From Streptomyces sp. MMG1121 (lineage in GTDB: Bacteria > Actinomycetota > Actinomycetes > Streptomycetales > Streptomycetaceae), in contig NZ_LGDV01000164.1 of the NCBI RefSeq assembly GCF_001280015.1, positions 1 to 64,000 of the forward strand: a stretch of DNA of 64,000 bases, in the 5' to 3' direction. Below, piece after piece: positions 1-7,668 of this stretch. The notes below the pieces were generated by a model. The model made no database searches, was not told where the DNA came from, and saw nothing but the letters and a program-made list of their open reading frames with translations. A program made the position numbers and the translations under genes. Each line of letters begins with the position of its first letter. The stretch's first letter is position 1.

Positions 1-113
1 GGGGCCGGGGGCGGCGGGGGAGGGGGCGGAGGTACGGCACCGGCCATGCGGTGACCGCAGACCTCGCACCAGTCGTCGGAACCCGACTGGTGTCCGTTCG
101 GGCAGGTCGGCAT
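1..113 (-). CDS. N-terminus of zinc-ribbon protein, probably FHA-domain (partial)
   Basis: Only the first 37 codons lie in the window. ATG is at 113-111 on the minus strand, preceded by a purine-rich ribosome site (GGAGAAGGGG). The peptide opens MPTCPNGHQSGSDDWCEVCG, a zinc ribbon with C4 (x11) C16 x2 C19, then runs into a proline stretch. It follows the VWA gene by 33 nt on the same strand, so it is the next gene of the signalling operon. Zinc-ribbon plus Pro-rich starts of this kind precede FHA domains in streptomycete proteins, which would suit a phosphothreonine reader next to a Ser/Thr kinase. The FHA assignment is inference, because that part lies outside the window. Confidence 0.6.
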   Translation of the reverse strand, partial: MPTCPNGHQSGSDDWCEVCGHRMAGAVPPPPPPPPPA

Positions 114-146
114 GTCGGTGCTTCCCCTTCTCCTACGTTTCCAGGG

Positions 147-1487
147 TTACTTCTTTACACGAACAGTCTTTGTGGACCGGGTCTCCAGAGTCATCTCGTC
201 CGCCTCCGCGACCCTCGTCTTCAACCGCACAGTACCTGTCGCGGCGTCGACCACGTCCACCACCTTCGCAAGCAGTTTCGCAGTATCCGCGTTCCCGGAG
301 GCACTCGCGAGCTGAACAGCACGCCCCAGTTTGGCGGTTGCTCCATCGAAATCGCCCGCTTTGCGAAGGTCGAGCCCCTGCTGGATGGCTTGTGCCAGTT
401 CGGCCTGCCCGGTGTAGTGGGCGACTTGGGGGCTGATCGCGGTGGAGGCCGTCATGTCGTCGGTCCACACCGCCCGTACGAGGCCCTGCGCGCCCAGGTT
501 CTGGACGGAGCCGTCCGGCTGCGGGACGACCAGGGACACCCGGGCGGCCAGCATCTCCTGGCCCAGGTCGGCGGACGGGACCTCCAGGCACAGGTGGTAG
601 TCGCGGGACTCGTCGCCCCAGGAGCCGGTCGGATAGTCCCCGGCGCGCGGCCCGGCCTCGGTGCGGCGGGCGGTCAAGTCCTCGACGGTGGGGGCGACTT
701 GCTTGACGAAGCGGATGGCCGTGCCGAGCGGCGACCAGACCCTGAGGGAGACGTCGGCGACCTCCTTGCCCATCGCTGTCTCCATCATCCGCGTGAAGTC
801 GGCGGCCAGGCCCGCCGGGTCGGCGACGATGTCGGCGGTGCCCAGCAGCGCGGAGGCGATCCCTGTGACTTCTTTCACTTCCCAGTCGGTGCCCACGCCA
901 CGCGCGTCACAGGTGAAGCGTCCGGCAGCCGCCTCCAGCGCCGCCCGCAGATCCTCCGGCGACTCGTGTTCGTTGCGGCCGTCGGTGAGCAGGATGCCGT
1001 GCCGGATGGTGACGTCCGGCACGGACAGCAGCCGGTCGGCGAGCCGCAGCCAGGTGCCGATCGCCGTACCCCCGCCCGCGCTGAGCCGCCGTAGCGCCTG
1101 CTTGGCCTGCTCGCGGGTGGTGGCGTCGGCGACCGCGAGCCGCCCGCCGCCCGGATAGACCTCGTTCGCCACATGTGTGCCGCCGATCACCGCGAAGTGC
1201 GTGCCGTCGCGCAGGGTGTCGATCGCGGCAGCCGTGGCGTCGCGGGCGTTGCGCATCTTGGTCGGCGGGTAGTCCATGGAGCCGGAGCAGTCGACCATGA
1301 GCGCCACGGCGGCGGACGGGCCGCTGCCCTGCGGATACACGTGGGACGCGGCGCTGCCGATCGTGCCCCCGCCGGTCGCCGTCACCGTGACGATCGCGTT
1401 GACCTCGCGCCCGCCTTCCGGCAGGTACTCGTTCTGGTAGACGTCCATGGAGAACTGCGGCACGTTCGACTTCGAGAAATTGGCCAT
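147..1487 (-). CDS. VWA-domain protein (TerY-like)
   Basis: 446 aa, cytosolic, no signal peptide. After about 60 residues of beta-rich N-terminus comes a von Willebrand factor A domain with a complete MIDAS metal site: D66-C-S68-G-S70, T141 in GGGTAIG, and D169 in LLTDGRN. The C-terminal third looks like a beta-sandwich followed by a helical tail ending KTVRVKK. VWA proteins of this type bind protein partners through the metal site. In TerY-P type systems they sit beside a PP2C phosphatase and a protein kinase, as here. The start ATG follows GGGGGA. The phosphatase gene ends 80 nt upstream and the zinc-ribbon protein starts 33 nt downstream. The partner and output are unknown. Confidence 0.9.
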   Translation of the reverse strand: MANFSKSNVPQFSMDVYQNEYLPEGGREVNAIVTVTATGGGTIGSAASHVYPQGSGPSAAVALMVDCSGSMDYPPTKMRNARDATAAAIDTLRDGTHFAVIGGTHVANEVYPGGGRLAVADATTREQAKQALRRLSAGGGTAIGTWLRLADRLLSVPDVTIRHGILLTDGRNEHESPEDLRAALEAAAGRFTCDARGVGTDWEVKEVTGIASALLGTADIVADPAGLAADFTRMMETAMGKEVADVSLRVWSPLGTAIRFVKQVAPTVEDLTARRTEAGPRAGDYPTGSWGDESRDYHLCLEVPSADLGQEMLAARVSLVVPQPDGSVQNLGAQGLVRAVWTDDMTASTAISPQVAHYTGQAELAQAIQQGLDLRKAGDFDGATAKLGRAVQLASASGNADTAKLLAKVVDVVDAATGTVRLKTRVAEADEMTLETRSTKTVRVKK

Positions 1488-1509
1488 GCGTACTCAAATC
1501 CCCCTCGAC

Positions 1510-1529
1510 CGCCCTGCCGAGGCAGGGCG
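1510..1529 (-). other. perfect inverted repeat between phosphatase and VWA genes
   Basis: CGCCCTGCC-GA-GGCAGGGCG, 9-bp arms with a 2-nt centre, lies in the 80-nt space inside the operon. There is no U-tract on either side. It could be an attenuating or RNA-stabilising hairpin, or a protein site. The function is not known. Confidence 0.5.
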
Positions 1530-1567
1530 ATGGCTGTGAACGGACCGGTCCCCTCCGGCCCGCGGCC

Positions 1568-2821
1568 TCAGGCCGATCCTGCCCCCTGCGGCGGTGCCGG
1601 GAACGGCAGGACGGCCACTGTTACGTTGTCGTGGCCACCGCCGTCCAGGGCGTGGCCGACCAGGACCCGGGCGCTGTGCAGCGGGCGCAGGGCCGCGTCC
1701 GCGGGCACCGCCTCGGACATCTCCTCGGCCGTCTCGGCGTAGTTCCACAGGCCGTCGGTGCACACCACGACGACGCCTGGCCGGTCCGGCTTGAACGAGG
1801 CGGTGTGCGGCTCCAGTTCGTAGGCGTCCGCGCCGAGCCAGCCGGTGATCGCGTGGGCGCGCTCGTCGGCGTACGCCTCGGCCTCGCTCATCAGGCCGGC
1901 GGCGACCATCTGCGCGGCCCAGGAGTCGTCCTCGGTGAGCCGGGCCGCGGGCGCGGTGCGGTCGTCCGGCACCCAGTAGGCGCGGCTGTCGCCGACCCAG
2001 CCGACCACCAGCAGTCCGGAGGCGATGATCGCGCCGACGATCGTGCAGGCCGGCGCGTTCTGGTGCGGGGTGTGCTCGCGGGCCGTGGCCGGTTCCCCGG
2101 CGAGCGCGTCGACGGCCTGGGCGGCGGCGACGATCGCCTCGTGCATGGCCGCCTGCGGGTGCGTGCCGCGCGGCAGGGCGGCCAGCAGGGCGTCCCCGGC
2201 CGTCCGGGCGGCGGCCAGGGAGGCGTCGTCGGGGCGGGTGGCCGAGGAGACGCCGTCGCAGACGATCGCGAGGGTGGCCGGGGTGCCGTCGGACAGCGCG
2301 GTGTGGCCGACGGTGAAGGCGTCCTCGTTGCGGTGGTGGCGCAGGCCGCGGTCGCTGACGGCGGCGACCGGGCCCGACTCCCGCTCCACGTGGTCGCGTT
2401 CGCGGGGCTGGGCGTGCCCGCAGTTCTCGCAGTAGCCGTCGCTGTCCACCCGGCCCGCCCGGCAGGCCACGCACACCTGCGACGGATCCGCCTCTGGCGC
2501 GTCGGGAGCCGCCGGTACGGCACCGGTGGCGTCTGCGGCGTCGGCGGCCGCGCGCGGGTCGGGTGCCTGCAACGGGTACTCCTCGGGGTCTTCGGGCCGG
2601 TCGAAACGCACCCCGGAGCCGTGCTCGTGCCCGTGCGCAGGCGTGTCGCCCAAGCCCGCCGGCTCGGGAGTGGTCATGGTCAGCGTCGGATGGTCCTGCG
2701 GCGGCGCGGGCACGACGGAGAGGTCGTATCCGCACGCTCCGCAGAAGAGGTCACCCGACTCCACGGGCTCCGCGCAGCTCGGGCACTTCGACAGTGCGGC
2801 CTGCTGGGGCATCTGCGACAT
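1568..2821 (-). CDS. PP2C-type Ser/Thr protein phosphatase with two zinc ribbons
   Basis: 417 aa from ATG at 2821; a TTG lies directly before it, between the kinase stop and this ATG. Two zinc ribbons come first: C13-x2-C16...C27-x2-C30, and C117-x2-C120...C131-x2-C134. The PP2C domain follows from about residue 152. Its metal and catalytic motifs are visible: RNED (D167), VCDGVSS (D189), GWVGDSRAYW, VVCTDGLW and GHDNVTVAVL. It should remove phosphate from Ser/Thr of targets of the adjacent kinase. Its ATG lies 3 nt after the kinase stop, implying translational coupling and a fixed kinase:phosphatase ratio. No membrane segment is seen. Confidence 0.93.
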   Translation of the reverse strand: MSQMPQQAALSKCPSCAEPVESGDLFCGACGYDLSVVPAPPQDHPTLTMTTPEPAGLGDTPAHGHEHGSGVRFDRPEDPEEYPLQAPDPRAAADAADATGAVPAAPDAPEADPSQVCVACRAGRVDSDGYCENCGHAQPRERDHVERESGPVAAVSDRGLRHHRNEDAFTVGHTALSDGTPATLAIVCDGVSSATRPDDASLAAARTAGDALLAALPRGTHPQAAMHEAIVAAAQAVDALAGEPATAREHTPHQNAPACTIVGAIIASGLLVVGWVGDSRAYWVPDDRTAPAARLTEDDSWAAQMVAAGLMSEAEAYADERAHAITGWLGADAYELEPHTASFKPDRPGVVVVCTDGLWNYAETAEEMSEAVPADAALRPLHSARVLVGHALDGGGHDNVTVAVLPFPAPPQGAGSA

Positions 2822-2824
2822 CAA

Positions 2825-5302
2825 CTACACCCACGTCCGGGGGCGGTAACGGTTGGCCCGTTCCACCAGTTCGATCCTCTCCTCGCCGCCGGGCGCCAGC
2901 CGGGCCAGCGTGCGGTAGGCGCGCTCCAGACCGAAGCGGAGGCCCCGCTCGTCCAGACCGCTGCCCAGCAGCACCCGCCCGCCGGCGGCCGGCGAAGTGC
3001 CCTGGCCCCCGGAGAGTATCCAGTCCAGCGCCGAGCCGAGGACTTCCGCCGCCAACTGCTCGCGTCGCGCCGGGTCCAGACCGTACGCGTCCAGCGCCTC
3101 GACCTGGCCCGCGGCGGCGGTCAGGTCGTCCAGGAACGGTACGTCGGCCGCGCTCGCCGTACGTTGTCTGAGCCGGGCCCGGACGGCGGCGACCCGGGCG
3201 GCCGTGAAGTGGATCGAGGACTCCGGCACCGACTCCAGGGTGTGGACGGCACCGCCCCGGTCCCCGGCCGCCAGCCGCACCCGGGCGAGCCCGAAGGCCG
3301 CGCTGACGAAGCTCGGATCGGTCGCCCACACCAGCCGGTAGTACTCGGCCGCGTTGTCCAGCTGGCCCAGCACCTCCGCGCACAGGCCGAGCGCCAGCTT
3401 GGGCGCGGTCTCGCCGGGGAACGCGTCGTAGATCGCGTCGAAGGCGAGCGCGGCGCCCTCGAAGTCGCCGGTGACCAGCGCGGCCAGGCCCCGGTACCAC
3501 ACCACCCGCCAGTCGTCGGGCCGTTCCTCGTCCAGCTTGGCCAGGCTCATCAGCGCGGTCTGCTGCTCGCCGCTCTCCAGCCGGGCCCGGATCTGGCGCA
3601 GCCGGGTCTCCACGGTCTGCGCCGGTGCCGCGTCGAGGGCGCTGATCAGCTCGGCCGGCGCGGAGGCCAGCAGGCCCGCCAGGAAACCGGCGTTGGGGTC
3701 GCCGGGGTCGACCAGCGGCACCGGCAGGGCGAGCGCGGCGGGAGGCGTGTCGACGGGCTTCACCAGGGCGGCCGGGGGCAGGGCCGGGGCCGCGGGCGCG
3801 GTCCTGCCCACGGCCCGTGTGCCCAGCCGCGACACGTCCCCGTCCAGCCGGGGGAACAACTCCCGGTCCGTGACCTTCACCTCGGGCCCGAACAGCGTCG
3901 ACAGCGCGGGCCGTGCCTGTCCGGTCTGCAGCGAGACGACCTCCCGCAGCACCCCGGTCAGCTGCTCGGCCATCTCCTGCGCGGAGCCGAAGCGGCGGGC
4001 CGGGTCGGGATCCGTGGCGCGCACCAGGAGCCGGTAGAAGGACTCGTAGCGGCGGAAGACCTCGATGGTGTCCGGGTCGGGCAGGGAGTCGGCGTAGACG
4101 TTGGTGTAGCCCTGGAAGTCGAAGGTGAGCACGGCGAGGGTGCGGCCCACCGTGTAGAGGTCGCTCGCCACCGACGGGCCGACCTCGGCCACCTCCGGCG
4201 CCTGGTAGCCGACCGTGCCGTAGATGGCCGACTCCTCGTCGTCCATCCTGCGCACCGCGCCCATGTCGATCAGCTTGAGCTGGTCCTCGGTCTGGATGGC
4301 GTTGTCGACCTTGAAGTCGCAGTAGAGCAGGTGCCGGCTGTGCAGATGGCCGAGCGCCTCCAGGGCCTCGATGCCGTACGCGCACGCCTGCTCCACCGGC
4401 AGCGGGTCACGGCGGCCGTCGGGGGTGCGGCGGGCGTTGGCGATCTCCTTCAGCGACTTGCCGCCGACGTACTCCATGACGATGTAGCCGTCGAGGGAGC
4501 CGGTGCGCTGGTCGAGGTGCTCGACGAAGTTGTAGATCCGCACGATGTTGGCGTGCTCGATCTCCGCGAGGAAGCGCCGCTCGGAGATCGCCGCCGCCAT
4601 CGCGTCCTGGTCGCCGGTGTCCAGCAGGCCCTTGAGCACCACCCAGCGGTCGGACACGGCCCGGTCCACGGCGAGGTAGATCCAGCCCAGCCCGCCGTGC
4701 GCGAGACAGCCCGCGACCTCGTACTGGCCGTGCACGACGTCCCCGGCCTTCAGCTTCGGCACGAAGGAGTACGGGTGCCCGCACTTGGTGCAGAAACCTT
4801 CCGTGCGGCCCGGACGCTCGCCCCGGGCCCGCCCGACCGGCACCCCGCAGTCCGCGCGCGAGCAGAACCGCTTGCGCTCCGGCACCTCCGGGTTCTCCAG
4901 CACCATCGCGCGCGGGTCGGGCCGTGGCACCTGCGGCACGCTCACCAGCCCGGCGCCCAGCCGCCCGCGCGTCGACGACCCCGACGACGAACCGGAGCTG
5001 CGCACCGACACCGACCGTGCGGTGGACGCGCCCGACGCCGACCGCGACAGCCGCCCGGACACCGAGCGGCGCGACTTCGACGACTGGGAGGACGACCGGG
5101 AACTGCGCGAACTGCCGCTCTCCACCGCCCCCTTGGTGACCCCGGTGGGCGGCGAGCCGACCATGCCTCCCCCCGAGGGGGGACCCCCAACCGAGACGAC
5201 CGGCGCGAGCCCGCACGTGTCGCAGTACAGCTCGCCACCGCCGACGTCCTCGTACGCCCCCTCGCAGCCCGGCCGCTGACAGTTCTGCCCCGGCTGACTC
5301 AT
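2825..5302 (-). CDS. pknG: PknG-like Ser/Thr protein kinase
   Basis: 825 aa with PknG architecture. An N-terminal zinc ribbon (C8, C13, C27, C30) is followed by a Ser/Arg-rich linker (60-115) and a rubredoxin-like knuckle (C147, C152, C171, C174). The kinase domain spans about 193-460, with VVLKGLL (K224), the catalytic loop YCDFKVDN (D329, N334) and DMG in place of DFG (346-348). A TPR-like helical region fills 540-825. The missing HRD arginine is typical of PknG. In mycobacteria PknG is a soluble kinase that, with GlnX and GlnH, senses amino acids and phosphorylates the FHA protein GarA to tune 2-oxoglutarate metabolism. Gene context supports the same input here; the substrate is inferred. 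ATG follows AAGGGGGG and overlaps the previous gene by 4 nt. Confidence 0.92.
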   Translation of the reverse strand: MSQPGQNCQRPGCEGAYEDVGGGELYCDTCGLAPVVSVGGPPSGGGMVGSPPTGVTKGAVESGSSRSSRSSSQSSKSRRSVSGRLSRSASGASTARSVSVRSSGSSSGSSTRGRLGAGLVSVPQVPRPDPRAMVLENPEVPERKRFCSRADCGVPVGRARGERPGRTEGFCTKCGHPYSFVPKLKAGDVVHGQYEVAGCLAHGGLGWIYLAVDRAVSDRWVVLKGLLDTGDQDAMAAAISERRFLAEIEHANIVRIYNFVEHLDQRTGSLDGYIVMEYVGGKSLKEIANARRTPDGRRDPLPVEQACAYGIEALEALGHLHSRHLLYCDFKVDNAIQTEDQLKLIDMGAVRRMDDEESAIYGTVGYQAPEVAEVGPSVASDLYTVGRTLAVLTFDFQGYTNVYADSLPDPDTIEVFRRYESFYRLLVRATDPDPARRFGSAQEMAEQLTGVLREVVSLQTGQARPALSTLFGPEVKVTDRELFPRLDGDVSRLGTRAVGRTAPAAPALPPAALVKPVDTPPAALALPVPLVDPGDPNAGFLAGLLASAPAELISALDAAPAQTVETRLRQIRARLESGEQQTALMSLAKLDEERPDDWRVVWYRGLAALVTGDFEGAALAFDAIYDAFPGETAPKLALGLCAEVLGQLDNAAEYYRLVWATDPSFVSAAFGLARVRLAAGDRGGAVHTLESVPESSIHFTAARVAAVRARLRQRTASAADVPFLDDLTAAAGQVEALDAYGLDPARREQLAAEVLGSALDWILSGGQGTSPAAGGRVLLGSGLDERGLRFGLERAYRTLARLAPGGEERIELVERANRYRPRTWV
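5168..5183. repeat. GC palindrome inside the kinase linker
   Basis: TCCCCCC-GA-GGGGGGA followed by CCCCC lies within the coding sequence at about kinase residues 40-46. Similar C/G-run palindromes are scattered as small repeats in streptomycete intergenic DNA. Here it encodes a Gly/Pro linker between the first zinc ribbon and the Ser/Arg-rich segment. Confidence 0.45.
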
Positions 5303-6579
5303 GACTGGCCCCCCTTACGGTCCTCAGGCGCGCCCGGCCCGCCGAGCAGATCGGCCGCCAGCCGCTGGTAGCGCAGCACGGCCTGTTCGGCCACCCGCAG
5401 GTCGCAGGGCGCGCTCCACAACATGCGGCGGGCCGCGTCGTACCGCTCGACGAGGAACGGGTCCTCCGCGAGCCCGTGCCGGGCCACCTTCGCCTTGTAC
5501 GCGTCGAGCCGTCCGCGCAGCTCGGCACGGACGGCGAGCGGCGCGGTCACCGCGGTCAACGACTCGCGGGCGCGCAGCAGTTCGTCCTCGGCCTTCTCCT
5601 CCAGCGACTCCAGCAGCGGGGAGAGACGGTGCCACTGCGCGTTCCTGCGGTACTCGGCGGCCGCCGCCAGCTGCTCCTGGAGCACGGTCGGCGGACCGCT
5701 GACCACCGGCACCTCGGTCGCGGCGATCTTCGCCAGCACCTCGCCGCGCGCGGTGCGCGCCTCGGCGAGGGTGCGGTCGGCGCGCGAGAGCACGTCCCGC
5801 AGCCGGATCAGCCGCGTCTCCGCGTCCTGCCGGACCGTCAGCACGGCGTCGATCTCCCGGCGCACGTCCTCCAGGGCGCGCGCCTCACGGTCGTACACCC
5901 TGGTGTCCGGACGGCCCCCGCCGGGCGCCGAGCTGCCCGCGGTCGGCACCCAGAAGGCGAGCGGGTCGGAGACCACGTCCGCGCGCAGCTTCGTCAGCGT
6001 GCGCGTGATCCGCTCCAGGTCGTCGCCCGCCGGGTGCTCGCCGGGGCGTACGCCGACGGAGTGCGCCAGCTTGCGGGTGCGCTGGAGCTCGGCGGCCAGT
6101 AAATCGATCCGGGCGGGCAGCGCCGACCACACCGCGTCGGCGGCGACGACCAGGTCCAAACTCGTCGCGTACAGCTCGTTCATCCGGTCCACCAGGGCGG
6201 TCAGCGAGAAACTCTCGCTGAGCCTGCCGCTCCCGCCGCCGGCGACGGTCACCGCCTCGCCGCGCAGCAGCCCCGTCAGCTCGACCAGGTCCTCGCGGCT
6301 GGACCAGCGGCGCCGGGCGCGGATCTCACCGGCGGAGCGCAGTGCGGCCGCGTAGGCGTCGAAGTACGTCCACAGCCGGGTGATCCGGTCCTCGGCGGCC
6401 TGCCAGCGCTCCTTGGTGACACCGGTCAGTTCGGCGCCTTCGAGGAGTCTGCGGCCCGCGTGGTCCTGCAGGGCCAGCAGCGAGGTCTCGATCGCCTCGT
6501 GCTCCTGGCCGAGCCGCGCCAGCGCACGGTCCACCTCGTCCCGGTCCATTACCGGCCCGGCGGGGTCCGTGACGCCCAT
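5299..6579 (-). CDS. coiled-coil protein of the PknG operon, unknown function
   Basis: 426 aa, no signal peptide or membrane span. It is rich in Ala, Arg, Leu and Glu with long heptad-like stretches (for example 120-180, 240-300 and 310-370), so it should be largely alpha-helical. No catalytic motif is visible. The start follows GAGGTGATCG. It lies between the glnH-like gene (44 nt upstream) and the kinase, whose ATG overlaps its stop by 4 nt. Mycobacterial glnX-glnH-pknG loci, as I recall them, have no such gene. It may be an adaptor between the sensor and the kinase; that is inference from position only. Confidence 0.8.
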   Translation of the reverse strand: MGVTDPAGPVMDRDEVDRALARLGQEHEAIETSLLALQDHAGRRLLEGAELTGVTKERWQAAEDRITRLWTYFDAYAAALRSAGEIRARRRWSSREDLVELTGLLRGEAVTVAGGGSGRLSESFSLTALVDRMNELYATSLDLVVAADAVWSALPARIDLLAAELQRTRKLAHSVGVRPGEHPAGDDLERITRTLTKLRADVVSDPLAFWVPTAGSSAPGGGRPDTRVYDREARALEDVRREIDAVLTVRQDAETRLIRLRDVLSRADRTLAEARTARGEVLAKIAATEVPVVSGPPTVLQEQLAAAAEYRRNAQWHRLSPLLESLEEKAEDELLRARESLTAVTAPLAVRAELRGRLDAYKAKVARHGLAEDPFLVERYDAARRMLWSAPCDLRVAEQAVLRYQRLAADLLGGPGAPEDRKGGQS

Positions 6580-6622
6580 CGATCACCTCTCGCTGCTGTG
6601 TGTGTCCACGGTCGAATCTGTC

Positions 6623-7654
6623 TCAACTGGTCCGCAGGTACTGCGGTGCGGGCGGCTTCGACGCCGTCGAGTCCTTGCCCAGTGTCGCCGACAGCCAGGT
6701 GTCGTACGACTGCTGCCAGCCGCTCGCGCGGTAGTCCACCAGGACGCGGTTGACCCGGCGTACCAGATCGGTGGCGTCCCTCTTCATCGCCACGCCGTAG
6801 TACTCCGTCGTGAACGCCGCGCCCTTCAGTTCGACGGTCGGGTCCTGCGCGGCCTGACTGGCGGCGAGCGCGCCGTCGGTCACCACCGCGTCCACCTCGC
6901 CGAGTTGCAGCCTGACCAGGCAGTCCAGCTGGTTCGGGACGGTGGTGGAGATGTCGGTGGAGGCCGGCAGGGCGCCGCTCTTCCTGTCGGCGTCCAGCTT
7001 GGTGTACGCCGTCGAACCGGCCGCCGTGCACACCTTCTGGTGCGCCAGCGTGGAGTTGTAGCCCGTGACCGGGGACGACTTGGGCGCGAGGACCTGCTGA
7101 CCGGTCTTGAAGTAGGGCGCCGAGAACGCGACTTGGGACAGCCGGTCGCAGGTGATCGTCATGGTCCGCACGACCATGTCCACCCGGCCGTCCTGGATCG
7201 CCGAGATGCGCTGGCTGGTCGGGATCGCCTTGAACTGCACCGCGTCCGGGTCGCCGAGGATGTCCTGCGCGATCCGGTGCACCAGGTCGATGTCGAAGCC
7301 CTCCAGCTCCGCGCCCTCGGTGTTCGGGTTGCGGTAGCCCCAGCGGTAGCTGTTCTGGTCGACGCCGACGATCAGCTTGCGCCGTTCACCCGTACGGGCC
7401 TTGATCGCGTCGATCGTCGGCCCGTCCGCGCCGGACGGCGACAGGGTCTGGTCCTGCGCCTCGTCGTCCTTGCAGCTGCCGGAGCGGGCCTGGACGCCGT
7501 CGGCGACGGGCTGCCCGGAGCGCTGCGCGGGGTGCCGGGCCTGCTGGGTGTACGGCAGCAGCAGGACGAAGGCCAGCGCCAGCACGCACAGCACCGCCAT
7601 CGCGCCGACTCCGCCCCAGCCCCGCAGGGAGGCCCGTACACGGCTCGCGTACAT
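6623..7654 (-). CDS. glnH: GlnH-like amino-acid-binding protein, membrane anchored
   Basis: 343 aa from ATG at 7654. It has a short basic N-terminus, then one hydrophobic segment (about 16-34) with no lipobox cysteine, so it is probably anchored by an uncleaved signal. From about residue 85 comes a periplasmic-binding-protein type 3 fold: KLIVGVDQNSYRWGY, LEGFDIDLVHRIAQ, RVDMVVRTMTITCDR and a C-terminal lobe with GEVDAVVTDG. This family binds polar amino acids. No ABC permease or ATPase lies beside it. Instead it follows the GlnX-like gene by 14 nt and precedes the kinase, matching the sensing role described for mycobacterial GlnH. The ligand (Asp/Glu/Gln) cannot be read from sequence alone. 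Confidence 0.85.
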   Translation of the reverse strand: MYASRVRASLRGWGGVGAMAVLCVLALAFVLLLPYTQQARHPAQRSGQPVADGVQARSGSCKDDEAQDQTLSPSGADGPTIDAIKARTGERRKLIVGVDQNSYRWGYRNPNTEGAELEGFDIDLVHRIAQDILGDPDAVQFKAIPTSQRISAIQDGRVDMVVRTMTITCDRLSQVAFSAPYFKTGQQVLAPKSSPVTGYNSTLAHQKVCTAAGSTAYTKLDADRKSGALPASTDISTTVPNQLDCLVRLQLGEVDAVVTDGALAASQAAQDPTVELKGAAFTTEYYGVAMKRDATDLVRRVNRVLVDYRASGWQQSYDTWLSATLGKDSTASKPPAPQYLRTS

Positions 7655-7668
7655 CGTCCTGCCCCCTG

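Noticed and set aside
1631..5371. Very long plus-strand open frame (1246 codons) and similar ones at 39498-43286, 29046-32258 and 57224-59527
   Set aside because: They are antisense to clear genes and arise from the high-GC codon bias; the translations are Arg/Gly/Val-rich and lack any domain.
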